Numbered from the stretch's first letter, positions 35,564 through 45,490 are shown. The stretch is 64,000 nucleotides of DNA from Aquabacterium parvum (GCF_001447195.1 NZ_LFRI01000103.1:35228-99227); one strand, 5' to 3'. Program-made: numbers and translations. Notes: generated by a model not told the origin, from the sequence alone.

Positions 35564-36217
35564 TCATGTCGGTCGGTGCGGTCGCAGGTGCTTGGCGTGT
35601 ACCGCAGACCACGCCAGCACCCCGGCCAGCGCGCCACTCAAATGCGCCCAGGGGGCCACGTTTATAGCCGACGCTTCTGACAGAACGAGGTGATGAGCCC
35701 AGGGGTTTTCCATGAAGAGCTTGCCGACCAGCCAGCCCAGCAACACGATGCCCACCACCCGATGTGCGGGGCGGCAGGGGTGGTGGAGGTTGGCCATCGC
35801 CACGATGGCAACGCCCGCGTGCAGCACCCCGGAAAGCCCCACGTAGGACGTGAGTGATGGCTCCAGCAGCATGCCGACGTGCGCCAGCGGCCAGGCGAGG
35901 AACCAGGCGAGGGTGTCGCGCGGCGTGACATCGGAGAGCGCACCCATCAGCAGGATCAGGCCGGCACCGAACAGGTTGCGCCAGAGGTGGGCCTCGCTGC
36001 CATGCAGCCAGGCAGTCGCCCACCAACTCCACAAGGGCTGGTGGCCTGCCTGGTCCGGTCGCAACACCAGCCTGGCCGGCAGCTCGGGCCAGAACTCGGG
36101 CGGCAGGGCCAGGGGCACAGGGTTGAACGCCAGGCTGGGCAGGGCCAGCAGCAGGCCCAGCGCACACCACCAGATCGCGTGGGCGCTGACCGCTGGACGA
36201 GGGCGTTGCGTGCTCAA
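35564..36217 (-). CDS. rrtA: rhombosortase-like rhomboid intramembrane protease
   Basis: The 217-residue protein has about six hydrophobic helices and the rhomboid dyad: Ser in YVGLSGVLHAG and His in APWAHLSGALAG. The HLWRNLFGAG and GLSGVLHAG patterns fit the rhombosortase sub-family, which cleaves GlyGly-CTERM-type C-terminal anchors, better than a generic GlpG. A TTG start at 36217, overlapping the glnE stop as TTGA, gives a start just before the first helix. A GTG at 36283 would add 22 Arg/Pro-rich residues that overlap glnE. No GlyGly-CTERM protein was seen in the window, so the target is elsewhere. Sub-family assignment is moderately sure. Confidence 0.78.
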   Translation of the reverse strand: MSTQRPRPAVSAHAIWWCALGLLLALPSLAFNPVPLALPPEFWPELPARLVLRPDQAGHQPLWSWWATAWLHGSEAHLWRNLFGAGLILLMGALSDVTPRDTLAWFLAWPLAHVGMLLEPSLTSYVGLSGVLHAGVAIVAMANLHHPCRPAHRVVGIVLLGWLVGKLFMENPWAHHLVLSEASAINVAPWAHLSGALAGVLAWSAVHAKHLRPHRPT

Positions 36218-39147
36218 GGCAGGGGGCGGGGTTCGGGGGCCCCGGTGCCAGCAGGCGAGAGGTGTCCGAACACCGATTGCCACAAGGCCAGCACAGCGTC
36301 GCGGTGGTGGGCCACGGCGGCCAGCCGCTCACCTTCGAGCTCGGTCGGCGCTTCATCCAGGCGTGCGCGGTGCTGGATGCGGCGCAGCTCGCGGTAGGCC
36401 TGGCTGGCGGCCTCGGCCAAAGGGGGCGGCACCAGGCCGGCGTCGCCTGCGCGCAGCAACAGGGCGATGTTGCCGAGGTTGTCCATCAGGCCCGGGTGCA
36501 CGCGGCTGTGCGTGAGCACCAGGAACTGCACCACGAACTCGACGTCGATCATGCCGCCGGCGCTGTGCTTGATGTCGAAGCGCTCGGGTGGGCAAGGGTG
36601 GGCCTCCCGCATGCGCTCGCGCATGGCCACGACCTCCTGCGCCAGGCTGTTGGCGCAGCGCTCGGAGGACAACACGGCGCGACGGGTGCTCTCGAAGCGT
36701 TCGGCCAGGGCAGGCTCGCCCGCGCACCAGCGTGCCCGCGTGAGGGCCTGGTGCTCCCAGGTCCAGGCGGTGTTGCTGCCGCGCTGGCGCTGGTAGTCGT
36801 CGTAGGAGTGGTACGAGGTCACCAGCAGGCCCGAGTTGCCGTTGGGGCGCAGGGCGGTGTCGATGTCGAAGAGCTCGCCCACCGAGGTGCGCAGCGTCAG
36901 CCAGGTGATGAGCTTGCGCGCGAACAGCAGGTAGGCGTCGATGGGGCTGGGGGTGTCGGGGCCGGCGTCCTGCTCCGGGGCGTCCTGCTTGTCGTCGTAG
37001 ACGAAGACGACGTCGAGGTCGGAGCCATAGCCCAGTTCCTTGCCGCCCAGCTTACCGTAGGCGATGACGGCGAAGTGCGGCTCGCGGCCGACGGCGTAGC
37101 GGGCCTGTTTGCCGGGGCGCTGTTGCAACTCGCGCCAGGCCCATCGCAGGGTGATGTCGAGCGTGGTGTCGGCCAGCAGGGACAGGTCATCGGCCACCTG
37201 CTCGACGCTGAGCGTGCCTTCGACGTCGCGCACCAGGGTGCGAAACACCTCGGCGTGGTGGGCGCGGCGCAGCGTGTCCATCAGGGCTTCTTCGTCGGCC
37301 TGGCCGGCGCGCACCCAGGCGTTGTGGCGCTCTTCGAGCTCGGCGCGGTAGCCCTTTGCGTCGAAGCGGCCGTCCATCAGGCGCGGATCGGCCAGCTCGT
37401 CGATCACGCCGGGGTGGCGCAGCAGGTAGCGCATCGACCAGCGCGCCAGGCCCAGCAGGCGCAGCAGGCGCTTGAGCACTTCGGTGCGCTCGGCCAGCAG
37501 GGACAGGTAGCTGTCGCGGCGCAGCAGCGGGTTGAGCCACTCGACGAAGCGCAGCACGGCTTCGATGCCCAGGGGCTCTTGGCCATCCGGCCCTTCGGTC
37601 AGCGCGATCTGGGTTGCCCGACCGATGAGCTTGGCCAAGCGCAACTTGGCAGCGTCCGACAGCATCGTGACCTTGGGCTGGCGCGCGAACGCAAGCACGT
37701 GGGGCGCGATGGCTTCGGGCAGCTTGGCTGCGAACTCTTCGCTGTCGACCGGCAAGGGCGGGCCGCCGCAGCCTTTGCAGCCGCCTTGGTTGCCGCCCCC
37801 CTGGCCGTCGTGCAGCAGGGCGTCGAACTCGGTGGCGACCAGCTCGCGCACCTGGCAAAGGGCGTTGAGCAACTGGCAGGTGGGCGAGAGGCAGTCGGGG
37901 TGAGAGGACAGGTCGGCGCTGCGCTGGCTCAAGCCCATGCTGCGCGCGATCCAGTCTAGGTCGGCGTCCTGCGTGGGCAGCATGTGGGTCTGCTGGTCGT
38001 CGAGGAACTGGATGCGGTGCTCGACGCGGCGCAGGAAGGTGTAGGCGTGGGCGAGTTGCTCGGCCTTGTCGGGTGCGATGAGGCCGCGCGCGACCAGGCG
38101 GGGCAGGGCCTTGAGCGTGGATCGGGTGCGGATCTCGGGGAACTGGCCGCCGCGCACCACCTGCAGCAGCTGCACGGTGAACTCGATTTCGCGGATGCCG
38201 CCGCGCGCCAGCTTGACGTCGTTGGCACGGTCGGGGCGGCCGGCGGCGCGGCGGGTGGCCTCGTCGCGGATCTTGCGGTGCAACTGGCGCAGGCCCTCGA
38301 ACACGCCGTAATCGAGGTAGCGGCGGTAGACGAAGGGCATGACCAGGTTGCGCAGCGCCAGGGCGCGGGCGTGGTGCTCGCCCTTGGGCATGCAGCGGCG
38401 CGGTGCCACGATGCGGCTTTTCAGCCAGGCAAAGCGCTCCCATTCGCGGCCTTGCACCAGGAAGTACTCCTCCAGCATCGCCATGCTGACCACGGGCGGG
38501 CCGGAGTTGCCGTTGGGGCGCAGCGCCAGGTCGACGCGGAAGACGAAGCCGTCTTCGGTGGTGTCGGCGATCAGGGTGCTGAGCTTGCGGGCCACGAAGG
38601 CGAAGTACTCGTGCACCGAGACCTGGCCCGAGACCCGTCCGGTGACATCGGTCACGCCGGTGGTCTGGCCGTCGTCTTCATAGACGTAGATGAGGTCGAT
38701 GTCGGACGAGACGTTGAGCTCGCGCCCGCCGAGCTTGCCCATGCCGATGACCCAGAAATCGACGCGCTGGCCTTGCTCGTTGAGCGGTTGACCGTGCTTG
38801 AGGTCGGCTTCGGCCTCGGCCGCTTTCAGGGCAACGTCCAGCGTGACCTCGGCCAGCTCGGTCATGGCCAGGGTGATGGCCTGCATGGGGGCGCTGGTTT
38901 CGACGTCCTGCACCGCCAGGCGCTCCATCACCAACTGGCGGGCCACGCGCAGCGACGACGGCAGATCGCGGCCATCGGCCTGCAGCCGCTCGATGAGGTC
39001 GGCGATGTCGGCGCTGCGGGGCACCCCCGGGCAGGCCTGCGCGAACGCCTGGACTTCGGCCACATAGCGGCGCCGGATGCGCTGAACGTAGCGGGAGTGG
39101 TCGGCTGGGGCCGAAGACGCAGCGGCGTCGGATGGGATGTCAATCAT
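36214..39147 (-). CDS. glnE: bifunctional glutamine synthetase adenylyltransferase/deadenylase
   Basis: The 977-residue protein regulates glutamine synthetase by attaching and removing AMP. Two homologous nucleotidyltransferase domains are seen. The N-terminal one has VIGMGKLGGRELNVSSDIDL with a GGxE..SDxD pattern, later DLALRPNGNSGPPVVSM. The C-terminal one has IAYGKLGGKELGYGSDLDVV and later DTALRPNGNSGLLVTSY. The middle holds the linker and the ARGGIREIEFTVQLLQVVRG helix. This is the expected order for GlnE (deadenylylase, then adenylylase). It is a single-copy chromosomal gene, transcribed divergently from the YhdP-like gene. Confidence 0.97.
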   Translation of the reverse strand: MIDIPSDAAASSAPADHSRYVQRIRRRYVAEVQAFAQACPGVPRSADIADLIERLQADGRDLPSSLRVARQLVMERLAVQDVETSAPMQAITLAMTELAEVTLDVALKAAEAEADLKHGQPLNEQGQRVDFWVIGMGKLGGRELNVSSDIDLIYVYEDDGQTTGVTDVTGRVSGQVSVHEYFAFVARKLSTLIADTTEDGFVFRVDLALRPNGNSGPPVVSMAMLEEYFLVQGREWERFAWLKSRIVAPRRCMPKGEHHARALALRNLVMPFVYRRYLDYGVFEGLRQLHRKIRDEATRRAAGRPDRANDVKLARGGIREIEFTVQLLQVVRGGQFPEIRTRSTLKALPRLVARGLIAPDKAEQLAHAYTFLRRVEHRIQFLDDQQTHMLPTQDADLDWIARSMGLSQRSADLSSHPDCLSPTCQLLNALCQVRELVATEFDALLHDGQGGGNQGGCKGCGGPPLPVDSEEFAAKLPEAIAPHVLAFARQPKVTMLSDAAKLRLAKLIGRATQIALTEGPDGQEPLGIEAVLRFVEWLNPLLRRDSYLSLLAERTEVLKRLLRLLGLARWSMRYLLRHPGVIDELADPRLMDGRFDAKGYRAELEERHNAWVRAGQADEEALMDTLRRAHHAEVFRTLVRDVEGTLSVEQVADDLSLLADTTLDITLRWAWRELQQRPGKQARYAVGREPHFAVIAYGKLGGKELGYGSDLDVVFVYDDKQDAPEQDAGPDTPSPIDAYLLFARKLITWLTLRTSVGELFDIDTALRPNGNSGLLVTSYHSYDDYQRQRGSNTAWTWEHQALTRARWCAGEPALAERFESTRRAVLSSERCANSLAQEVVAMRERMREAHPCPPERFDIKHSAGGMIDVEFVVQFLVLTHSRVHPGLMDNLGNIALLLRAGDAGLVPPPLAEAASQAYRELRRIQHRARLDEAPTELEGERLAAVAHHRDAVLALWQSVFGHLSPAGTGAPEPRPLP

Positions 39148-39278
39148 GGAGCCGGGTCAGGGTGCAACGGGTCTGTGCTAGGGTGCTCGCCTTGGGTCGA
39201 ACCAGCAGACCTGCACGCGATGGTAGGGCACAAGCCCTCCCCGGTGGGATGGTGGTTCGACGGATGTGCGCCGATTTC

Positions 39279-42200
39279 ATGCCCCAGATGCCCGATTCGA
39301 AGGTCGATGCGACCGACGATGCGACCGACGATCAACCTGCCGACCCCGTTGGCGCCGCTCAAGCCACTCGCGGGCCGGGGCGCTTGCTGCGCCTGCCTGC
39401 GCGCTGGCTGGGGCGAACCGGGCTGAAAACCCTTCGTTGGCTGGGGTGGGGGCTGTTGGGGCTGGCATGCGTCGCGGTGGCGGCTTGGGCCTTTGTCCTG
39501 ATCCAGATTCTGCCAAGGGTCAACGAATGGCGTGATGAGCTCGCGCAACAAGCCACTCAGGCCGTGGGGGCGACCGTGCGGGTGGGCGAGGTCGTGGGGC
39601 GCGCCGAGGGCATCTGGCCGGTGCTGTCGCTGCGCGAAGTGAGCATCCTGGACGGTCAGGGGCGACCGGCCTTGCGCCTGCCCGAGGTCGAAGCCCGGCT
39701 GTCCATGGCGACCCTGGCCCCCACGGCCTTGCTCGATCGGGAGTTGCGCCTGGATCGCCTGGTGATCGTGGCACCCGAGTTGGATGTGCGCCGCGACCGG
39801 GACGGCGTGCTGCACGTGGCCGGTTTGAGCCTGCCCAGTGGGGCGTCGTCGTCGGGGCAGGGCAGCGCTGCGGGTGACTGGGTTTTGTCGCAGTCGCGCA
39901 TCCAGATCCGTCAGGGCACGGTGCGTTGGCGCGATGACTACCTCGGTGCCCCCGAGCTGGCCTTGCAGCAGGTGGACCTGACGCTGAAAAACCGGCCGTC
40001 CTGGCGAGGACGGGTGCATGAACTCAGCCTCTCGGCGACGCCGCCCGCCGAGTTTGGCCAGCGTTTCCGCGTCGAGGCGCACATGAGCCAGCCGGTGTGG
40101 TTGGTCGGGCAGGCAGGCTGGTCACCGAAGCTGGACATCGAGACGACCCGTCCGGCGGACTGGCGCACCTGGTCGGGCGAGGTCAAGGCGCGTTTCGAGC
40201 ACGTCGATGTGCGCCGATTGCGTCAACACGTTCGGCTGCCAGTCGAGGTGGCCAGCGGACAAGGCGGCGTGTCCGCTTCGGTGGGTTTGACGCGGGGACG
40301 CCTGAGCCGCGTCAGCCTGCAAGCCGATGTGCGCGACATCCAGGTGAGACTGGCGCCTGATTTGCCGCGTCTGGCTTTCAAGCGCCTGAGTGGCGAGGTC
40401 GTGGTCGGCAACGATCGCTCGAGCGCATCGATGGCCTACCGCGACCTGGCCTTCACCTTGGACGATGGCCTCCATTGGCCTGCCAGCTCAGGGCGACTGA
40501 CCTGGCAGCACGCGCCCTGGCCCCATGGCTGGCCATCGACAGGGTGGGGCGACAGCCTGGGCGGAGAGGCCGAGGCCGACCGACTGGACCTGGCGCAACT
40601 GGCCTTGCTGGCCGATCGCCTGCCCTTGCCGGCACGGGCACGCCAAGCCTTGTCGGACCTGGCGCCCAAGGGCGTCATCGAGGGGCTGTCTTGGCGCTGG
40701 GAGGGCGGCGCCATTGACCCTCGGCGTTACCAGCTCAAGGCCCGGGTGCGCGGCCTGGGGCTGTCGGAATCCCGCGAGCCGGGGCAGGGCCGGCCGGGTC
40801 TGGCGGGGGCCGATGTCGCGGTCCAGGCCACCGAGTCAGGCGGCAGCGCCGACCTGGCCTTGCGCAGGGGCTGGTTGGGTTTCCCGGGGGTGTTTGAAGA
40901 GCCCCGCATCGAGCTGGACAGCCTCGATGCCCAGGTCCAGTGGTCGCGCAAGTCGCCCGCGACCCAAGGGGCGCCTGCGGGCTGGCAGGTCGACGTTCGC
41001 CAGGCCCGGTTCGCCAATGCCGAGGCCGCCGGACAGCTCGAGGGCACCTGGCGCACTGGCGAGACGGCCAATGATCGACTGCCGGGACACCTCGATTTGA
41101 GCGGCAGCTTGAGCCGTGCCCGGGCCACGGCCGTTTGGCGCTACCTGCCACTGACCGTCGGTGACGCCGCGCGGCAGTACGTGCGGCACGCCATCCGTGG
41201 CGGCGTCGGCCAGGACGTCACCTTCGAGGTCAAGGGCCAGCTCGACGGGTTCCCCTTCCCGAACGACCAAGGCGGGCGTTTCCGGGTCAAGGTGCCGATT
41301 CGCGAGGCATCGCTCGACTACGCGCCGGCTGCCATCACCGGCGATGCCCCCGATGTGCGCTGGACCCCTTTCACCGACATGGCCGGCGAGCTGGCCTTTG
41401 AAGGCCAGGCCATGGCCATCCGCGAGGCCCGCGGACGCCTGGGCGGCATCGGGCAGGGCACCTTCGTGCTCAGCAAGGTGGAGGGACGCATCGACGACCT
41501 GGCTGCAGATGACCCGGTGTTGCGCATCGGCGGCCAGGGCGATGGCCCGCTCAACGACGCACTGGCCTTCCTCGCGGCTTCGCCCCTGTCTGCGTACTTG
41601 GGCACGGTGCTCACACGCGCCCAGGGCCAGGGGCACAGCGCCTTGCGCATCGACCTGGCCATCCCGCTCAACCGCAGCATCGACACCCAGCTCAAGGGCG
41701 AGGTCACGCTCAAGGACAAGGACCGCGCCGGCATCCGACTGGGCGCCCTGGCGCCCGCGATGACCCAGGTGCGGGGGCGCATTGCCTTCACCGAATCACA
41801 GCTGCAGGTGCAGGCGCGCACCAAGGTCTGGGGGCAGGAGATGGTGGTCGAGGGCCAGCGAAGCGCCGACGGAGCTTTGAAGTTCACCGCCCACGGCCAG
41901 GTCTCGGCCGAGGCCCTGCGCCAGGCCGAGGAGTACCCCTTCCTGATGCGACTGGCGCCGCGTTTGAGTGGTGATGCACCCTTGTCGGTGCTGGTCAGCA
42001 TGCCGGCGCGAGCTGCACACGATGCGCCGCCCGCATTGCCCGAGGTCGTGGTCACCAGCGGCCTCAAGGGCATCGCCAGCAGCTTGCCCGCCCCGCTGGA
42101 CAAGGGGGGCAGCCAAGTCTGGCCGCTCAAGGTCAGCTACCGGATCGAAGACGAAGCGGGCCACCACGATGCCATCCAGGTCGATTTGGGCAACCCAGCG

Positions 42201-43709
42201 CAGGCGCAGATGACCTCGGCGACGATGCCCTGGTTGCGCGTGGACCTGCGGCGTGACGTGCGCGGCGAGTGGGCGCGCGTGCAGCGCGGTCTGATGCAGC
42301 TGAGCTTGCCTGCGCAGGGGCCGGGCGTCACGCCGATGCCCATGCCCACCAGGGGCGTTGCGGCGCAGGTCAATGCCCCGTCGCTGGACCTCAAGGCCTG
42401 GCAGGGGGTGCTCGACGCCATGACGGCACCCAGTGTGCCGGCGCGCCCGGTCACGGCCGAGTCCCAGGCCGCGGACGAAAGCCTGATCCCGGAAGTCATC
42501 CAGGTGCAGACAGCGGCCCTCAGTTGGCAGCAGCGCACCCTGCGCAACGTCAACGCCACCGTTCAGCATCCTGCGCCCAACGTCTGGAAGGTGCAGCTCG
42601 AGTCGGTGCAAGCCGCGGGGCAGGTCGATTGGTTGCCTGAGCGCATCCCCGCAGCGGGTGGCAGCCATGGCAGGGTGGTGGCCCGTCTGACACGCCTGCT
42701 CGTGCCCGAAGCCGAGGCCAAAGCCATCGCCGACCAGGCCGCCGACCGCCTCGTGGCCAACGATGCCGCGGCCAGCCTGCCGGCCCTGGACGTCGTCATC
42801 GACCGATTCCAGTGGCGAGGCCTGGAGATCGGCCGCTTCGAGGTGGAGGCGGTCAACCGGCTCATTCCCGTGACGGGCGGCCCGGGCTTGCCGGAGTGGC
42901 GCGTCACCCGCATGAAACTGGCCAACGCGGACGCCGAACTCGACGCCGTGGGCAACTGGACGGCCCTGGGGGCGCAAAACAACGTGCGCCGCCCGGGCGA
43001 TGGCCGCGTCCGTCCCCGCTCTGCCTTCAGCTTCACGCTCGATTTGCGCAACAGCGGCGCCCTCATGAATCGCCTGGGCTTGCCGCCCGCCATCAAGGGT
43101 GGCAAAGGCAAGCTCACCGGCCAGGTCAGCTGGCTGGGTTCGCCACTCGAGCTCGACGTGCCCAGCTTGAACGGCGACTTGAAGGCGGCGCTCAGCGAGG
43201 GGCAGTTCCTCAAGGCCGATGCGGGCATGGCTCGGTTGCTGGGCGTGCTCAGCCTGCAGGCCTTGCCGCGGCGCTTTCTGCTCGACTTCCGCGACATCTT
43301 TCAGCAGGGCTTCGCCTTTGACAGCGTGGAAGGCGACATCAAGGTCAGCCAGGGCCAGGCCACCACGCGCAACCTGCGCATGCGGGGTGTGCAGGCCGTG
43401 GTGCTGATCGAGGGGCAGGCTGACCTGTTGCGCGAAACCCAGGACCTCACCGTTTACGTGGTGCCCGAGATCAACGCCGGCACGGCCTCGCTGGCTTACG
43501 CTGCCATCAACCCGGTCATCGGCCTGGGCACCTTCGTCGCACAGATGCTGCTGCGCAAGCAGGTTTCGGAGGCCGCCACCACGGTGTTTCGCATCGGCGG
43601 CACCTGGGCCGATCCGCTGGTGGAAAAGGGCCTGCCGCCTCGCGCCGACAGCGCTGCTCAGGCTGTCCCTGCTGCACAAACGCCCCCCCCCGGCAACGCC
43701 GCGAAGTGA
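39279..43709 (+). CDS. yhdP: YhdP/AsmA-like large envelope protein
   Basis: The roughly 1476-residue protein has an N-terminal transmembrane helix (about residues 45-70 from ATG 39279) followed by a long periplasmic region of repeating beta strands. The start VNEWRDELAQQATQAVGATVRVG and the end region TLDLRNSGALMNRLGLPPAIKGGK, later INPVIGLGTFVAQMLLRKQ, fit the TIGR02099/YhdP group. YhdP-type proteins bridge the periplasm and move phospholipid to the outer membrane. The start may be at one of several in-frame ATGs (39264, 39279, 39288); the earliest, 39132, would overlap glnE. No close partner gene is adjacent. Confidence 0.87.
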   Translation: MPQMPDSKVDATDDATDDQPADPVGAAQATRGPGRLLRLPARWLGRTGLKTLRWLGWGLLGLACVAVAAWAFVLIQILPRVNEWRDELAQQATQAVGATVRVGEVVGRAEGIWPVLSLREVSILDGQGRPALRLPEVEARLSMATLAPTALLDRELRLDRLVIVAPELDVRRDRDGVLHVAGLSLPSGASSSGQGSAAGDWVLSQSRIQIRQGTVRWRDDYLGAPELALQQVDLTLKNRPSWRGRVHELSLSATPPAEFGQRFRVEAHMSQPVWLVGQAGWSPKLDIETTRPADWRTWSGEVKARFEHVDVRRLRQHVRLPVEVASGQGGVSASVGLTRGRLSRVSLQADVRDIQVRLAPDLPRLAFKRLSGEVVVGNDRSSASMAYRDLAFTLDDGLHWPASSGRLTWQHAPWPHGWPSTGWGDSLGGEAEADRLDLAQLALLADRLPLPARARQALSDLAPKGVIEGLSWRWEGGAIDPRRYQLKARVRGLGLSESREPGQGRPGLAGADVAVQATESGGSADLALRRGWLGFPGVFEEPRIELDSLDAQVQWSRKSPATQGAPAGWQVDVRQARFANAEAAGQLEGTWRTGETANDRLPGHLDLSGSLSRARATAVWRYLPLTVGDAARQYVRHAIRGGVGQDVTFEVKGQLDGFPFPNDQGGRFRVKVPIREASLDYAPAAITGDAPDVRWTPFTDMAGELAFEGQAMAIREARGRLGGIGQGTFVLSKVEGRIDDLAADDPVLRIGGQGDGPLNDALAFLAASPLSAYLGTVLTRAQGQGHSALRIDLAIPLNRSIDTQLKGEVTLKDKDRAGIRLGALAPAMTQVRGRIAFTESQLQVQARTKVWGQEMVVEGQRSADGALKFTAHGQVSAEALRQAEEYPFLMRLAPRLSGDAPLSVLVSMPARAAHDAPPALPEVVVTSGLKGIASSLPAPLDKGGSQVWPLKVSYRIEDEAGHHDAIQVDLGNPAQAQMTSATMPWLRVDLRRDVRGEWARVQRGLMQLSLPAQGPGVTPMPMPTRGVAAQVNAPSLDLKAWQGVLDAMTAPSVPARPVTAESQAADESLIPEVIQVQTAALSWQQRTLRNVNATVQHPAPNVWKVQLESVQAAGQVDWLPERIPAAGGSHGRVVARLTRLLVPEAEAKAIADQAADRLVANDAAASLPALDVVIDRFQWRGLEIGRFEVEAVNRLIPVTGGPGLPEWRVTRMKLANADAELDAVGNWTALGAQNNVRRPGDGRVRPRSAFSFTLDLRNSGALMNRLGLPPAIKGGKGKLTGQVSWLGSPLELDVPSLNGDLKAALSEGQFLKADAGMARLLGVLSLQALPRRFLLDFRDIFQQGFAFDSVEGDIKVSQGQATTRNLRMRGVQAVVLIEGQADLLRETQDLTVYVVPEINAGTASLAYAAINPVIGLGTFVAQMLLRKQVSEAATTVFRIGGTWADPLVEKGLPPRADSAAQAVPAAQTPPPGNAAK

Positions 43710-43790
43710 GGCGGGTCTTGCCGACAGATACAAAGTGAGCGCAACGCCTTCGCGCACAATGCCCGCTTCCCTGACGCTTGCCGAGAAGAC

Positions 43791-44297
43791 ATGAGCCTGT
43801 CCCGCCGTTCGATGCTGCTGAGCCTGCCGGTCCTCACGGGCCTGATGTGCGGATGCTCAGGCGATGCGGTCACCCGCATGCCCGATTTGCCCTACACCGA
43901 GATCAATGGCCAGGCGCGCCAACTTGGTCAATTGCAGGGCAAGGTGGTGGTGATCAACTTCTGGGCCACCAGTTGCTCGACCTGCGTCAAGGAAATGCCC
44001 CGCCTGATCGAGACCCACAACCGTTTCAAGGCCCAGGGCCTGGAGACGCTGGCCGTGGCCATGTCCTACGACCCGCCGGCCTACGTCATGCAGTTCGCCG
44101 AGTCCCGCAAACTGCCGTTTCGCGTGGTGATGGACCACGACGGCAGCCTCGCGCGGGCTTTTGGCGATGTCCAGCTGACCCCCACCACCCTGGTCATCGA
44201 CAAGCGTGGGCAGGTGGTCAAGCGCTACATCGGGGAGCCCGATTTCGCGGCGCTCGATGACCTGTTGACCCGCTTGCTGGCGCAGCCGGCGGCCTGA
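43791..44297 (+). CDS. TlpA-like thiol-disulfide oxidoreductase
   Basis: The 168-residue protein has a signal-like N-terminus and a thioredoxin-fold domain with KVVVINFWATSCSTCVKEMP and Cys62-x-x-Cys65 (CSTC). The later cis-Pro segment is VQLTPTTLVIDKRGQVV. The signal ends at GLMCGCSGD and may be a lipoprotein one. TlpA-type proteins act in the periplasm, for example in cytochrome c or copper-site maturation. It is followed after about 40 bases by a small lipoprotein gene on the same strand. Substrate: unknown. Confidence 0.87.
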   Translation: MSLSRRSMLLSLPVLTGLMCGCSGDAVTRMPDLPYTEINGQARQLGQLQGKVVVINFWATSCSTCVKEMPRLIETHNRFKAQGLETLAVAMSYDPPAYVMQFAESRKLPFRVVMDHDGSLARAFGDVQLTPTTLVIDKRGQVVKRYIGEPDFAALDDLLTRLLAQPAA

Positions 44298-44337
44298 CGT
44301 GACGGTCTGACGTGGCGGCAACCGGGCCATCGCAGGC

Positions 44338-44904
44338 ATGAAGCGTCCTGCTTTCTTGACGGCGTGGCGCTCAGGGCGCCCGCATCACCCTGGCAAGGCC
44401 TTGGCGCTGCTGCTGTCCAGCCTGCCGCTGCTGGCTTGTTCGCCCGCCTTGAACTGGCGGCAAATGGACCTGGCTGAAGCCGACGGCCTGCGCATGCGTT
44501 GGCCTTGCAAGCCCGATCGCGTCGAGCGTTCGCTGAGGCTGGATGGCGTGGAGTCTCCCCTGCGCATGGTGATGTGGTCCTGCGAGGCGGCTGGCGCCAC
44601 CTGGGTGCTGAGCACCGCCCGCCTGGGCAGCGCCACCGACGTGTCGCCTGCGCTGCGGGCCTTGTCGGCGGCCACGGCGGGCAACCTGGCCTGGGCGGAC
44701 CAGCAGGCCCGCCAGCAGGCACCGGTGGACACCCCGCCTCAGCCCTCGTCCGAATGGCGGCACACCGACACGGGGGAGGTCAAGGTCCCCGGCATGACCC
44801 CCAACCCCGATGCCCGGGGCTGGCGTGCCCAGGGCTTCAAACCCGAAGGCAACTCGGGCGCGGCGCCCTTGACCGTGGACGCGTGGCATTTTCCCACGGA
44901 TTGA
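44338..44904 (+). CDS. hypothetical lipoprotein
   Basis: The 188-residue protein has a long signal ending LLLSSLPLLACSPALN, with a lipobox-like LLAC. The rest is soluble and Trp-rich: LNWRQMDLAEADGLRMRWP and a Cys in the RWPCKPDR segment, a second Cys in MVMWSCEAAGATWVLS, and a Pro-rich linker. I do not recognise the family. It is the second gene after the TlpA-like one, 40 bases away. The two Cys residues in the mature part could form a disulfide. Function: unknown. Confidence 0.7.
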   Translation: MKRPAFLTAWRSGRPHHPGKALALLLSSLPLLACSPALNWRQMDLAEADGLRMRWPCKPDRVERSLRLDGVESPLRMVMWSCEAAGATWVLSTARLGSATDVSPALRALSAATAGNLAWADQQARQQAPVDTPPQPSSEWRHTDTGEVKVPGMTPNPDARGWRAQGFKPEGNSGAAPLTVDAWHFPTD

Positions 44905-45028
44905 CGGTCTTTCAGGCAGCGATCTGGCAGGGCAGCAGCCCCTTGCCGCGTGAAAACGGTGAGGATGCCGTGGAGGTCTTCCATCGCTCGCTCCACTTTC
45001 CCGGGTGAGGGTCGATAATCCCCAAGGT

Positions 45029-45490
45029 ATGCCCGGACTTTTCCTCATCGCGCACGAGCCGTTGGCGTCCGCACTGAAGTGCGCGGCGCAGCACTGCTTT
45101 CCGGAAGCGATCTCCAGCCTGCAGGCCCTGGACGTCAGCGCCCGCCAGACGCCCGAGGAAATCGAAGCCCAGGCACGCATCCTCCTGCAAATGGCACAAG
45201 ACAGTGACGAGCGAGGCGAGGTCCTCATCCTCACCGATGTCTTCGGCGCCACCCCTTGCAACACCGTCCAGCGCCTGGCAGACGGCCAACGCGTGAAAGT
45301 CATCACCGGCGTCAACCTGCCGATGCTCTGGCGTGCCCTGAACTATTCACGCGAGAGCCTGGACACGCTGATCACCCGCGCGGTGGCTGGCGGCTCGCAA
45401 GGCATCATGCAGATCGCCACCAGCCGCCCGCAGAACCAGGCCACCCCACCCAGCAGCCATGATCAAGACCACCGTCACCATCAGCAATAA
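45029..45490 (+). CDS. PTS EIIA-type protein (EIIA-Man family)
   Basis: The 153-residue protein belongs to the EIIA-Man fold. The phosphorylatable His is His9 in GLFLIAHEPLASALKC. Typical later segments are VLILTDVFGATPCNTVQRLA and KVITGVNLPMLWRALNY. A GATAAT at 45014-45019 ten bases before the ATG may be a -10 box, with AAGGT near the start. The start used is MPGLFL; the longer frame from 45005 adds eight residues. It overlaps ptsH by 32 bases. In betaproteobacteria the EIIA-Man/HPr/EI set usually regulates rather than transports. No EIIB/C permease is present. Confidence 0.88.
   Translation: MPGLFLIAHEPLASALKCAAQHCFPEAISSLQALDVSARQTPEEIEAQARILLQMAQDSDERGEVLILTDVFGATPCNTVQRLADGQRVKVITGVNLPMLWRALNYSRESLDTLITRAVAGGSQGIMQIATSRPQNQATPPSSHDQDHRHHQQ

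Noticed and set aside
36262..39426. Plus-strand frames of 565 and 480 codons across glnE
   Set aside because: Antisense shadows of a very well conserved gene (glnE).
41796..43757. 653-codon minus-strand frame
   Set aside because: Antisense to the YhdP-like gene; composition and lack of motifs mark it as a shadow.
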